Below, piece after piece: positions 27,165-35,712 of a stretch of 64,000 bases of DNA; positions within the stretch are counted from its first letter, which is position 1, and each line of letters begins with the position of its first letter. Origin of the DNA: Actinopolymorpha cephalotaxi (GTDB taxonomy: Bacteria; Actinomycetota; Actinomycetes; Propionibacteriales; Actinopolymorphaceae). A program made the translations under genes and the position numbers. The stretch spans positions 124,001-188,000 of the forward strand of contig NZ_JACBZA010000001.1 in assembly GCF_013408535.1 (NCBI RefSeq), in the 5' to 3' direction. The notes beneath the pieces were generated by a model that did not search any database, was not told the origin of the DNA, and was given only the letters and a program-made list of their open reading frames with translations.

Positions 27165-28108
27165 CCGACTCCGCCCCGGGTGGCGGCCCGGCGCCGCGCG
27201 GCTGCGTCGCGGCCCTCGACGTCGGCGGCACCTCCATGAAGGGTGCCCTCGTCGACGCCGAACGCCGGGTCCGCGCGCGGATGAGCTTCCCCACCCCCGT
27301 GGCCGACGGGCCGGACGCCGTGATCCACCAGATCGGTACGGCGCTGGAGACGCTGGCCGCGCGGGCGCCCGCGACCGGGCTGGACGCACCGGCGGCCGCC
27401 GGCGTCGTCGTACCCGGCATCGTGGACGAGGCGCGCGGCGTGGCCGTCGCGGCGGCGAACATCGGCTGGCAGGACGCGCCCCTGGTGGCGGTTCTGCGGG
27501 ACCGGCTCGGCATCCCGGTGGCGCTCGGCCACGACGTACGCGGCGGCGGGCTGGCCGAGCGCGTGCTCGGCGCCGGCGCCGGTGCGCGGGACACGCTGTT
27601 CATCGCCCTCGGCACTGGGATCGCCGCCAGTTGCATCGTGGACGGCCGGCCGCTGGTGGCCGGAGGGTACGCCGGCGAGGTCGGGCACGTCGTGGTCGAA
27701 CCCGACGGCGAACTCTGCGGTTGCGGCGGGCGAGGGTGCCTGGAACGCATCGCTTCCGCGGCCGCCGTGGCGCGCCGCTACACCGCACGTACCGGTACGC
27801 CGGTGTCCGGAGCGGCCGATGTCGCTCTTCGGGTACGAGACGGCGACGCCGACGCCCGGGCGGTCTGGGACGAGGCCGTCGCCGCGCTGGTGACGGTCCT
27901 CTACACGGCCGTCACCCTGCTCGGCCCGGAGGTGGTCATCGTCGGCGGCGGCCTGGCCGAGGCCGAGGACCTCCTGCTCGACCCGCTGCGGCGCGGGCTG
28001 GAGGAGCGGCTGACGTTCCAGCGGCGGCCGAGGCTGGTCCGGGCCGCACTGGGTGATCAGGCAGGATGTCTGGGCGCGGCCCTGCTGGCCGAAGGCACGA
28101 AGCACTGA
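27161..28108 (+). CDS. ROK family sugar kinase, 315 aa
   Basis: Phosphate loop ALDVGGTSMKGALVD (18-32), catalytic Asp in LGHDVRGGG (~126), and the ROK zinc signature GHVVVEPDGELCGCGGRGCLE (~172-192). No DNA-binding domain, so it is a kinase rather than a NagC-type regulator. Probably phosphorylates an N-acetylhexosamine at C6. GTG start overlaps the SIS stop. Confidence 0.88.
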   Translation: MTDSAPGGGPAPRGCVAALDVGGTSMKGALVDAERRVRARMSFPTPVADGPDAVIHQIGTALETLAARAPATGLDAPAAAGVVVPGIVDEARGVAVAAANIGWQDAPLVAVLRDRLGIPVALGHDVRGGGLAERVLGAGAGARDTLFIALGTGIAASCIVDGRPLVAGGYAGEVGHVVVEPDGELCGCGGRGCLERIASAAAVARRYTARTGTPVSGAADVALRVRDGDADARAVWDEAVAALVTVLYTAVTLLGPEVVIVGGGLAEAEDLLLDPLRRGLEERLTFQRRPRLVRAALGDQAGCLGAALLAEGTKH

Positions 28109-28124
28109 CGCGACGGAGGAGCCC

Positions 28125-29285
28125 GTGACGCTGCTGGCCAACGCCAAGGTCGTGACCCCGGAGGAGATCCTCGACCCCGGCTGGGTGGAGGTGGACGGCG
28201 AGCGGATCGTCGGCGTCGGTGCCGGGACGCCGGACCGGCCCGCCGACGTCGACCTGGCCGGGCGGACCGTCGTACCCGGGTTCGTCGACACCCACGTGCA
28301 CGGCGGCGGCGGTGGGTCGTACCTGCGTGCCGACCCCGAGGAGACCGCGCGGGTGGCGGCGTTCCACCTCTCGCACGGCACCACCACGACGTTCGCCAGT
28401 CTGGTCTCCACCACCGCGGAGGAGCTGGAACGCCAGGTCGCGGCGACGTCGGACCTCGTGCTCGACGGAGTGGTCGCCGGGATGCACCTGGAGGGCCCGT
28501 GGATCAGCGAGGTCCGCCGCGGCGCTCACGACCCCGCCTACCTGCGGCCGGCCGAACCCGCTGAGCTGGACCGGCTGCTGCGCCTGGGCAAGGGCACGGT
28601 GTCGATGGTGACGCTGGCGCCGGAGCTGCCGGGCGGGCTGGACGCGGTCCGTCAGGTGACCGGCGCGGGCGTGGTCGTCGCGGTCGGGCACAGCGACGCC
28701 GACTACGCCACGGTGATCGCCGCCGTGGACGCCGGCGCCCGAGTGGCCACCCACCTGTTCAACGGCATGCCGCCGCTGCACCACCGGACCCCGGGGCCGG
28801 TGGGCGCCCTGCTGGAGGACCCGCGGGTGACGGTGGAACTCATCGCCGACGGCATGCACGTACACCCCGGGGTGATCGCGGTGGCGGCCCGCTCGGCCGG
28901 GCCGGGCCGGGTCTCGCTGGTCACCGACGCGATGAACGCGGCCGGGATGCCCGACGGGATCTACGACCTCGGTGGGCAGTCCGTACGCGTCGACCACGGA
29001 CTGGTGAAGCTGGTCCACGGCGACTCGATCGCCGGCAGCACCCTGACCATGGACGTGGCGTTCCGGCTGGTGGTCCGCGAGGCCGGCTTCGACCTGCGCG
29101 ACGCGGCGCGGATGTCGGCCACCACACCGGCGGCGACGTTCGGGCTCACCGACGTGGGCTCCCTGGCGCCGGGGCTGCTCGCCGACCTGGTGGTGCTGGA
29201 CGAGGACCTGCGGACGGTCGCGGTGATGCGGCGCGGCGGCTGGGTGTCGCGTGAAGCCGCCGCCGACGAGCTGTCGTCCCACTGA
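28125..29285 (+). CDS. nagA: N-acetylglucosamine/galactosamine-6-phosphate deacetylase, 386 aa
   Basis: Amidohydrolase with PGFVDTHVHGGGGG (metal His pair), MHLEGPWIS (metal Glu), AVGHSDADY, ATHLFNGMPPLHHRTPG, and LVTDAMNAAGMPDG (catalytic Asp). Hydrolyses the acetyl group of GlcNAc-6-P or GalNAc-6-P. GGAGGA lies just upstream of the GTG. Third gene of the operon. Confidence 0.9.
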   Translation: MTLLANAKVVTPEEILDPGWVEVDGERIVGVGAGTPDRPADVDLAGRTVVPGFVDTHVHGGGGGSYLRADPEETARVAAFHLSHGTTTTFASLVSTTAEELERQVAATSDLVLDGVVAGMHLEGPWISEVRRGAHDPAYLRPAEPAELDRLLRLGKGTVSMVTLAPELPGGLDAVRQVTGAGVVVAVGHSDADYATVIAAVDAGARVATHLFNGMPPLHHRTPGPVGALLEDPRVTVELIADGMHVHPGVIAVAARSAGPGRVSLVTDAMNAAGMPDGIYDLGGQSVRVDHGLVKLVHGDSIAGSTLTMDVAFRLVVREAGFDLRDAARMSATTPAATFGLTDVGSLAPGLLADLVVLDEDLRTVAVMRRGGWVSREAAADELSSH

Positions 29286-29335
29286 CCGCCGTTCCCCACT
29301 GACCGCTGTTTCCTACTGACTAAGGAGAATCTGCG

Positions 29336-30172
29336 ATGCCGCTGGTGCCGACCGGACAGATCGTTGGGGACGCGGCGCGGGCCGGTCGCGGTGTCGGCGC
29401 GTTCAACGTGATCCAGCTCGAGCACGCGCAAGCGCTGGTTGACGGTGCCGAACGCGCGGGGGCGCCGGTGATCCTGCAGATCAGCGAGAACGCCGTGAAG
29501 TACCACCGTGCGCTGGAGCCGATCGGGCTGGCCACGCTCGCGGTGGCCCGCACGGCGTCCGTGCCGGTGGCGGTCCACCTCGACCACGCCACCCGGCCCG
29601 AACTCGTGCGCGAGGCCGTCGCGCTCGGCTTCGGCTCGGTGATGTACGACGCGTCGGTCCTGCCGTACGACGAGAACGTCCAGGCCACGCGGGACGTGGT
29701 CGAACACTGCCACGCGGCCGGAGTGTTCGTGGAGGCCGAGCTCGGTGAGGTCGGCGGCAAGGACGGCGTACACGCTCCGGGCGCGCGGACCGATCCGGCC
29801 GAGGCCGCGGCGTTCGTGGAGGCCACCGGCATCGACGCGCTCGCCATCGCGGTGGGCACCTCGCACGCGATGCTGGAGAAGACCGCGTCGCTCGACCTCG
29901 ACCTGATCGCCGCCAACCGCAAGGCGGTGCCGGTCCCGCTCGTGCTGCACGGCTCGTCCGGGGTACCCGACGCCGACCTCACCCGGGCCGTGGAGGCGGG
30001 GATGACGAAGGTCAACATCGCCACCTCGCTGAACCAGGCGTTCACGGGTGCGGTGCGCGACTACCTCAGCGCCAACCCGAAGGTCGTCGACACCCGTAAG
30101 TACCTCGCGCCGGGACGCGACGCGGTCGCCGCCGAGGTGGCCCGCCTGCTGGGTGTCCTCCGCGCGGCCTGA
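29336..30172 (+). CDS. Class II ketose-bisphosphate aldolase, 278 aa
   Basis: Fba/KbaY/GatY family: GAFNVIQLEHAQALVDGAERAGAPVILQIS, the zinc motif VAVHLDHATRPELVREAV, GFGSVMYDAS, EAELGEVGGKDGVH, AVGTSHAM, LVLHGSSGVPDADL and VNIATSLNQAFT. In a GalNAc-type operon the expected substrate is tagatose-1,6-bisphosphate, giving DHAP and glyceraldehyde-3-phosphate; fructose-bisphosphate is the alternative. AAGGAG precedes the ATG. Confidence 0.9.
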   Translation: MPLVPTGQIVGDAARAGRGVGAFNVIQLEHAQALVDGAERAGAPVILQISENAVKYHRALEPIGLATLAVARTASVPVAVHLDHATRPELVREAVALGFGSVMYDASVLPYDENVQATRDVVEHCHAAGVFVEAELGEVGGKDGVHAPGARTDPAEAAAFVEATGIDALAIAVGTSHAMLEKTASLDLDLIAANRKAVPVPLVLHGSSGVPDADLTRAVEAGMTKVNIATSLNQAFTGAVRDYLSANPKVVDTRKYLAPGRDAVAAEVARLLGVLRAA

Positions 30173-30235
30173 ACCGAGCCGACGGGCCGGGGCCGGCACC
30201 GGCCGGTGCGCGTCAGGTGCCCGGTAGGCGACGGC

Positions 30236-30808
30236 TCACGACCTCCGCGGGCCGATCACCTGGTCGGCCAATTGGCGCGCGAGCCGCGCCGGGTCGGTGT
30301 GGGGTTTCGTCACCCCGGCCGCGAGGGTTCCGTCGATGAGCAGCATGAGCTGGTCGGCGGCCGACGCCGGCTGCTGATGGCCGGCCTTGACGAGCTCCTC
30401 CTCGAGGAGTTCGTGGACGCGCTCGCGGTACTCGCGGGTGATCCTGTGTGCGGGATGGTCGGGATCGGTCAGGGCGAGGTCGGCCGACAGGTACCTGCAG
30501 CCGCGAAAGTCCGGGGTCTCGATGACCTCGGCGAGCATGTCGAAGATCGACAGCAGGCGAACGCGTGGATCATCGCCCGCAGCCCGCATGGTGGTGCGGA
30601 AGAGCTCCTCGTCCTCTGCCGTGGTCACTCGTAGCACCTCGGCGATGAGCCCGTCCTTTCCGCCGAAGTGCTCATACAGCGAACGTCGGGCGACATTCGC
30701 CTCCTTGAGGATGGCGTCGACACCCACCCCGACTCCCTGGCTGTACGTCAGTTCCTTGGCTGCGGCGATCAGCCGTTCGCGTGGGCGGCTCGCGGTGCGG
30801 GTGGTCAT
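30236..30808 (-). CDS. TetR family repressor, 190 aa
   Basis: N-terminal helix-turn-helix RPRERLIAAAKELTYSQGVGVGVDAILKEANVARRSLYEHFGGKDGLIAEVL (8-60), then an all-helical effector domain. Divergent from the NTF2-like gene; a double palindrome lies between them. Confidence 0.9.
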   Translation of the reverse strand: MTTRTASRPRERLIAAAKELTYSQGVGVGVDAILKEANVARRSLYEHFGGKDGLIAEVLRVTTAEDEELFRTTMRAAGDDPRVRLLSIFDMLAEVIETPDFRGCRYLSADLALTDPDHPAHRITREYRERVHELLEEELVKAGHQQPASAADQLMLLIDGTLAAGVTKPHTDPARLARQLADQVIGPRRS

Positions 30809-30835
30809 GAGGGCAGCGTGCCACGGGGTTGCCAG

Positions 30836-30876
30836 TAGAACAACCGGTCTATATGGTTTGTAGACCGACCGTTCTA
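30836..30876. promoter_or_regulatory. TetR-type double operator
   Basis: TAGAACAACCGGTCTA (30836-30851) and TAGACCGACCGTTCTA (30861-30876) are inverted copies (13/16) with a 9-bp spacer, and each arm is itself a partial palindrome (TAGAnC/GnTCTA). That is the layout expected for two dimers on adjacent sites. It ends 14 bp before the NTF2-like start. Confidence 0.75.
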
Positions 30877-30890
30877 TCTAGGGAGTCGAC

Positions 30891-31274
30891 GTGACCCAGC
30901 TCACCACCTCGGAGATCATCGACCGCTTCAACCACGCTTTCGTCCACCACGACCCCACCGCCCTGGACGACCTGATCGCCGACGACTGCGTGATGGAGGC
31001 GATCCAACCGGCACCGGACGGGGCCCGCACCGAAGGCCGCGAGGCGTGCCTGACCTTCTGGCGGGCGCTGGCCGAGGACCACAGCACACAGTTCGAGCCC
31101 GAGGAGGTCTCGGTGTCGGGCGAACGCGCGACCATCCGCTGGCGCTACCGCTTCGGAGACGGTCCCGCGGACTCGGTGCGCGGGGTGAACCTGATGCGGG
31201 TGCGGGACGGGCGGATCGCCGAAGCGCTCGGATACAGCAAGACCGGCGGCGAGATTCCGCTCGCCGCCGAATGA
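30891..31274 (+). CDS. SnoaL/NTF2-like protein, 127 aa
   Basis: Single cone-shaped NTF2-like fold: IIDRFNHAFVHHDPTALDDLIADDCVMEAIQP, GREACLTFWRALAEDH, TIRWRYRFGDG, VRGVNLMRVRDGRIAEALGYSK. Could be an enzyme or a small-ligand binder. Likely regulated by the divergent TetR protein and cotranscribed with the VOC gene 28 nt downstream. Confidence 0.78.
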   Translation: MTQLTTSEIIDRFNHAFVHHDPTALDDLIADDCVMEAIQPAPDGARTEGREACLTFWRALAEDHSTQFEPEEVSVSGERATIRWRYRFGDGPADSVRGVNLMRVRDGRIAEALGYSKTGGEIPLAAE

Positions 31275-31302
31275 GCAGCCGACACGAGACGGGGATCGAA
31301 CA

Positions 31303-31686
31303 ATGAACAAGCCAAGCGGGTTCGCTGTCCAGCCGGTCCTGCGTACCAACGACATCGAGCGGTTGGGCTCCTTTTACACCGAGCTGTTCGGCGCGAAGGA
31401 GGAGCTGAGTGTGCCGGGCAGGAAGGGGCCGTTCTTCGTGACGCTCCGGTTCGGTGACGCCAGCGTTTGTCTGGTCGCCGACAAACGGGGAGCCGACGCG
31501 GAGCCGGCCCGGGTCACCGTCGCCGTGTTCGCCGTCTTCGTCGAGAACGTCGACGAGCTGCTGCCAAGGGTGAAACCGGCGGGCGGGGAGGTGCACGGCA
31601 AGGCCAAGGACATGCCGTGGGGCCATCGGGTCGCCCATATCTGCGACCCGGACGGCAATGCGCTCAATCTCACCCAGCAGCTCTGA
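31303..31686 (+). CDS. VOC family (glyoxalase/bleomycin resistance-like) protein, 127 aa
   Basis: One VOC module: VQPVLRTNDIERLGSFYTELFGAKEE, VTLRFGDASVCLVAD, VFVENVDELLPRV, and the closing HICDPDGNALNLTQ. The usual metal Glu near the end is replaced by the DPDGN strand context, so activity is uncertain. Second gene of the TetR-controlled pair. Confidence 0.8.
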   Translation: MNKPSGFAVQPVLRTNDIERLGSFYTELFGAKEELSVPGRKGPFFVTLRFGDASVCLVADKRGADAEPARVTVAVFAVFVENVDELLPRVKPAGGEVHGKAKDMPWGHRVAHICDPDGNALNLTQQL

Positions 31687-31826
31687 GCACACTCGGCCCG
31701 GCCGGAGTAGTCCGGTCGCCGGACCGCCGCCGAACCGGTCCGCGGGCCGGCCTACGTACGGGTGCTCTCCGCGCTCGACGATCTGCCCGCGGAGCTCATG
31801 GGCACCGGCGATTCCTCGCGGCGTCC

Positions 31827-34034
31827 TCACGGTCGTTGCACCATCTGGTGGACGTCCACCCATTCGGGCGGGATGTACTCGGGGTGGCCGTGGCTGCCCA
31901 TGCGGACGGTCCAGCCTTTGTGGTGGACGAACGTGTGGTGGGTCTTGCACAGGAGCACTCCGTTGTCGAGGTCGGTCGGCCCGAAGTCGTCCCAAGCCGT
32001 CATGTGGTGGGCGACGCAGCGTCGTTCTGGCACTTGGCATTCGGGAAAGTGGCAGTGGGAGCCGTCGCGGACGGCGAGTGCGCGGCGCTGCGCTTCGGTG
32101 AAGAACCGGTCCGCCATTCCGACGTCGAGGACCTCGCCATTGCCGCCGAGGACGACGGGGATGATGTTCGCGTCGCACGCCATCCTCCGGATCGTGGCGA
32201 CCGAGACCGGCTCCCCGCGCAGACCGGTGATGCGAGCCGATCCACCGCCGCCGCACTTGCTGCACCCGTCGTGGGGGTCGATGGGCTGGTTGGGGTCGCC
32301 ACGGTCGTAGGTGTCGGTTGCGGCGTCGGGGTCGAGGGCAGCCTCGGGCTCCGCCGCGCCCTCTTCGGGTTCGGCGTCGTCGTCTTCCGGTCTGAGGTCG
32401 CAGTCCTCGGGTCCGGTATGTGGTTCCGGATTCCCGTTGTGTGGTTCGGGTTGCGGATCCCATCGGGGTCCCGGCTCAGTTTCGGGGCCGGTACCGGTGG
32501 CGGTGTTCGGTTGTGGGTGCTGGCCGGGTTCTCGCGGTGCGGGTATCCGCTCCGCGGCCCCGGCCGGCGGGTCCGGCTGGTCGGCTGGTGTTTTCTCGTT
32601 GTCTGGTTGACCTTTCGAGGCGGTTGCTGTGGTCTCCGCGCCGCCGGGAGTCGCCGTCGGGTCGCCAGTGCCGGCCGGGGTGTTGGGCTGGACGGGGGCG
32701 CTGGTCAGGTCCGGGTCGCCGAGGTCGGCAGGCTCGGCGGTTTCGCCGGGCCCGCTCGTCGCGTCCAGGTCACCGGCATCGGCCGGGTCGCCGGACTGGA
32801 CGGGGTCGCTCGTCACGTCCGGGTCGCCGGCGTCGTCGTGGTCGTCAGGCACGCTGGCGTCAGCAGGCTCGATGGTGGGGCCGCTCGTGTCGTCGGGTTC
32901 GGTGACTCCTTGGCCCGGAGGGGGTTCCGGCCGGGTGTCATCGGCGTTCTCGCCAGGCTCGGCGTCTGCACTGGGCTCGGCGCTCTTCTCTTTGCTGTCC
33001 TCGGTGCCGCCGGCCTTCTTGCTGGGCTTGCGGGCCTTGCGCTTGGCGGCCTTGCGCTGTGCTTGGCGTTTGGCGTCGGGGGTTTGGCAGCCGCATGGCA
33101 TGGGGCGGACGGGGTTGAGGTCGTCGATGGTGCCGGACCCGAGGCCGTTCCCCAGTTGCTGCAGGTGGATCAGGACGGTGACACAGTCCCGGCCCCGGCC
33201 GCGGTTGGGCGATGCCTCCCACTCGGCCATCCGGGCGATGAGTTCGGCGAACGCGTCACCACGCTTCTGGTCCAGGGGACGGTCGTCAGGTTCGGCGCGC
33301 TTGTCGGCGGCGACGAGTGCTTCGATGATTTTGCGGAGTTGTTCCATCTCCAGCACCGGCAGTTTGATCACCACGGTTTCGGAGCCGGGAACACCGTTGG
33401 GCCGGTAGAACAGGGACCTGCTGCGTTCGGCGGCGCGTTCGGCGGCGTCGAGTTCCTTGCCGAGCTGCTTCTCCCATTCCTCGGGCGCGATGACCCGCAA
33501 CAGGTGCCTGCCCAGCAGGCGTACGTCGTCAGGGTTGCGCCGCCGGGATTCGGCGATCAGGTACTCCTCGGCCTTGACACGTTGTTCGAGACTGATCCAC
33601 TTGGGCAGATCGGTGATCGCGGCGGCGATCACCTGGGCGTGCCGGAAGGAGACCTCCCCTCGTGCCATGGCGCGGGCGGTCAACGTGATGGTGCGGTCCA
33701 GGTCGCGGGCGAGGTTGACGGTGGCGTAGGAGTCCTTCGTGCCCATCCGCTGGGTGGTGCGCAGCCACGCCGCTGTCGTGGCCGCGCCGGTGGTTTTGCC
33801 GATGTCGCAGGCCTCTGCTTGGCGTACCCACCCGAGCTTCAGCGCGTCGAGCCGGGACTCCTCCACGGTCAGTTCGCTGATCAGCTCTCCGAGATCACCC
33901 ACCGACACATAGGTGGAGGGGGTGGACAGCGCTTTGTCGAGTCCGGCACGGAACATGCCGACCGCAGCCCTTAGCTCGGCGACGGTGCCACTGCCACCGT
34001 CCCAGCCCGGAGAGTCCTGCGTCATCGAATGCAT
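31827..34034 (-). CDS. DUF222/13E12-type HNH endonuclease with long acidic insert, 735 aa
   Basis: N-terminal DUF222 domain (~10-290: RQAEACDIGKTTGAATTAAWL, VSFRHAQVIAAAI, GRHLLRVIAPEEWE). Residues ~330-600 are Pro/Asp/Thr-rich with repeats such as GDPDVTS/GDPDLTS. The C-terminal HNH nuclease has a CxxC (CSKCGGGG), DGSHCHFPEC, CVAHHMTAWDD and LLCKTHHTFVHHKGW. In mycobacteria some 13E12 genes are LexA-controlled. The start ATG at 34034 lies in the 8-bp duplication made by the ISL3 element, so its original promoter has been cut off. Confidence 0.82.
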   Translation of the reverse strand: MHSMTQDSPGWDGGSGTVAELRAAVGMFRAGLDKALSTPSTYVSVGDLGELISELTVEESRLDALKLGWVRQAEACDIGKTTGAATTAAWLRTTQRMGTKDSYATVNLARDLDRTITLTARAMARGEVSFRHAQVIAAAITDLPKWISLEQRVKAEEYLIAESRRRNPDDVRLLGRHLLRVIAPEEWEKQLGKELDAAERAAERSRSLFYRPNGVPGSETVVIKLPVLEMEQLRKIIEALVAADKRAEPDDRPLDQKRGDAFAELIARMAEWEASPNRGRGRDCVTVLIHLQQLGNGLGSGTIDDLNPVRPMPCGCQTPDAKRQAQRKAAKRKARKPSKKAGGTEDSKEKSAEPSADAEPGENADDTRPEPPPGQGVTEPDDTSGPTIEPADASVPDDHDDAGDPDVTSDPVQSGDPADAGDLDATSGPGETAEPADLGDPDLTSAPVQPNTPAGTGDPTATPGGAETTATASKGQPDNEKTPADQPDPPAGAAERIPAPREPGQHPQPNTATGTGPETEPGPRWDPQPEPHNGNPEPHTGPEDCDLRPEDDDAEPEEGAAEPEAALDPDAATDTYDRGDPNQPIDPHDGCSKCGGGGSARITGLRGEPVSVATIRRMACDANIIPVVLGGNGEVLDVGMADRFFTEAQRRALAVRDGSHCHFPECQVPERRCVAHHMTAWDDFGPTDLDNGVLLCKTHHTFVHHKGWTVRMGSHGHPEYIPPEWVDVHQMVQRP

Positions 34035-34036
34035 GT
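34029..34036. repeat. Left copy of the 8-bp target-site duplication
   Basis: ATGCATGT, identical to 35496-35503, directly abuts the left IS end and includes the DUF222 gene's start codon on the minus strand. Confidence 0.9.
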
Positions 34037-35495
34037 CCCTCTCCTCAGGTTTGTGTGGGGAGGTTGAGGGTGATTCCGCCGAGGCAGAGGTAGATCATGG
34101 CGGTGAGGGAGTCTGGTCCTGGGTGTCCGTAGCCGCGGCGTTGGATGACGCGGATTTTGCTGTTGATGCCTTCTGCTCGTGAGTTGGACAGGCCGAGTTC
34201 GACGGCTGCGATGGTTTGTTGGAAGTACTTCTTCAGGCGGGTGGCCAGTTGGCGCATCGCGGGGATGGTGGATCGGAACGCGCGGGTGATCCACCTTCGA
34301 AGGTAGCGGCGGGCCTGTTCGGGTGGGATGCGGTAGAGGTCTCGTAGTTGTTCTTTGAGGGTCCAGGCGCGGAAGAGCTGGTAGTTGTGGCGGCGCAGGG
34401 CGTTGATGAGGGCGCGGCGGTCGTCGGTGAGGTTTTCAGCGCCTGAGCGCAGCGCTGTCTTCAGCCGTCGCCACGCCCTGGCCGGGGCGTTGACCTGTGC
34501 GACGGTGTGCTGCTTGGCCGGGCTGGCCGGGGCGGCCGGGCTGGCCGGGTTGGCCGGGGCGGCTGGCAGTGGTGGGACGGCGGGGTTGGCCTGGCGGGCT
34601 CTGTCGAGGGCTTCGTTGGCCCACTTGATGACGTGGAAGGGGTCCAGGCACACCGCGGCCTGTGGCGCCTTCTGTGCGGCGACGGGCATGTAGATCGGGG
34701 AGCCGTCCATGGTGATCGCGGTCAGCTGTTTGCTGCGGTCAGGGCCCAGGGCGGTGAAGAAGCCCTCGAACGCCTTGCGGGTGCGGTCCTTGGTCACCCA
34801 GACCACCCGGCCGGTGTCGTGGTCGCAGACGATGGTCAGGTAGTGGTGGCCGCGTTTGTAGGAGATCTCGTCCACCCCGATCCGATACAGCCCGTCCAGC
34901 CGGTCGGTGGGCAGATGGTCGGCCACCAGCATTCTCACCGCCCGGTCCACCGCCTCCCACGAGCACCGCAGCAGCCGGGCCACGCTCGTCTTGTCCATGC
35001 GCTGGGCCAGCCAGCCGATCACGTCCTGGAAGTCGCGGGTGTGCCGGGCGTTGCGCCGCGCCCAGGGCACGGTCTCGGTGCGGATTCCACACGCCGGGCA
35101 GGCGATCCGGGCGATGTCGGCGGCCAGCCACACCTTGGTGGCCCCGAAGTCCAGGTGGCGCCAGCGGCGGCGGGATATGTCATAGCGGGCCCGGGTGGAG
35201 AACCCGCACTCACACCGGTAGCGGCGGCCACGCCGGCGGCGAAGGCCAAGAACGAGGCCGTCGGTGGTGAAGTCCACCGAGCACACCGATGCCCCGGACA
35301 AACCCAGAATGCGGTTGAATACCGTGGTGACGCGCACGTGCGTTGCTCCAGACGGTTAAGGATTCGACACCCAGAACCTAAGGGCAACCACGTGCGCGTC
35401 TTCTCATGCCCCGCCCCGCCCCACACACCCCAACCCAGCCACACCAACCCCCCTCCCGGCCCTGGTTACGAACCCACACCAAGCCGAGGAGAGGG
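34037..35495 (-). mobile_element. Complete ISL3-family insertion sequence, 1459 bp
   Basis: The terminal inverted repeats are 23 bp with 20 matches: 34037-34059 begins CCCTCTCCTCAGG and the complement of 35473-35495 begins CCCTCTCCTCGGC; both end TGTGGG. An exact 8-bp duplication, ATGCATGT, flanks the element, matching the ISL3 family's 8-bp duplications. A single full-length transposase lies inside. Identical duplications and an intact gene suggest a recent insertion. Confidence 0.92.
34045..35337 (-). CDS. tnp: ISL3-family transposase, 430 aa
   Basis: Full length for the family. N-terminal zinc-finger-like cysteines (RCECGF, CPACG), then a DDE core: Asp in IGVDEISYKRGHHYLTIV, Asp in CLDPFHVIKWANEALD, Glu in LSNSRAEGINSKIRVIQRRGYG. 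Ala/Pro repeats (AAPASPA) fill a loop near residue 245. GTG start at 35337. Its stop is 8 bp inside the IS end, so readthrough goes straight into the DUF222 gene. Confidence 0.92.
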   Translation of the reverse strand: MRVTTVFNRILGLSGASVCSVDFTTDGLVLGLRRRRGRRYRCECGFSTRARYDISRRRWRHLDFGATKVWLAADIARIACPACGIRTETVPWARRNARHTRDFQDVIGWLAQRMDKTSVARLLRCSWEAVDRAVRMLVADHLPTDRLDGLYRIGVDEISYKRGHHYLTIVCDHDTGRVVWVTKDRTRKAFEGFFTALGPDRSKQLTAITMDGSPIYMPVAAQKAPQAAVCLDPFHVIKWANEALDRARQANPAVPPLPAAPANPASPAAPASPAKQHTVAQVNAPARAWRRLKTALRSGAENLTDDRRALINALRRHNYQLFRAWTLKEQLRDLYRIPPEQARRYLRRWITRAFRSTIPAMRQLATRLKKYFQQTIAAVELGLSNSRAEGINSKIRVIQRRGYGHPGPDSLTAMIYLCLGGITLNLPTQT

Positions 35496-35513
35496 ATGCA
35501 TGTTCGAACTCTA
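35496..35513 (-). promoter_or_regulatory. Right target duplication with the stranded LexA-box half and -10
   Basis: Minus strand: TAGAGT (35508-35513) is a -10-like hexamer followed by TCGAACATGCAT (35507-35496). Joining this to the other side of the IS restores TCGAACATGCATTCGA, which fits the actinobacterial SOS box TCGAACRNRYGTTCGA at 15 of 16 positions. The IS now splits it. Confidence 0.6.
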
Positions 35514-35712
35514 CCGGCTGCCACCGACACCTCACCTGTTGTCCACAAGGGCAAGCCGATCAGCCACCTGTGGACAAAAAGCTGGCAGCCGCCACCTCGC
35601 CGGTCCCTTATGGCCGGCACTTCTGGCCCGGGACGTGGGCAGGTTCGTGAACCTGGCGTGGTCGAAAGGTCAGCGGTCCGTGTCGTCCAGACGCGGAACC
35701 TGACGGTACGGC

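Noticed and set aside
31467-33974. 835-codon plus-strand open frame
   Set aside because: It is the antisense shadow of the DUF222/HNH gene; the protein is a Gly/Val/Arg mix without motifs, while the minus strand shows clear DUF222 and HNH signatures.
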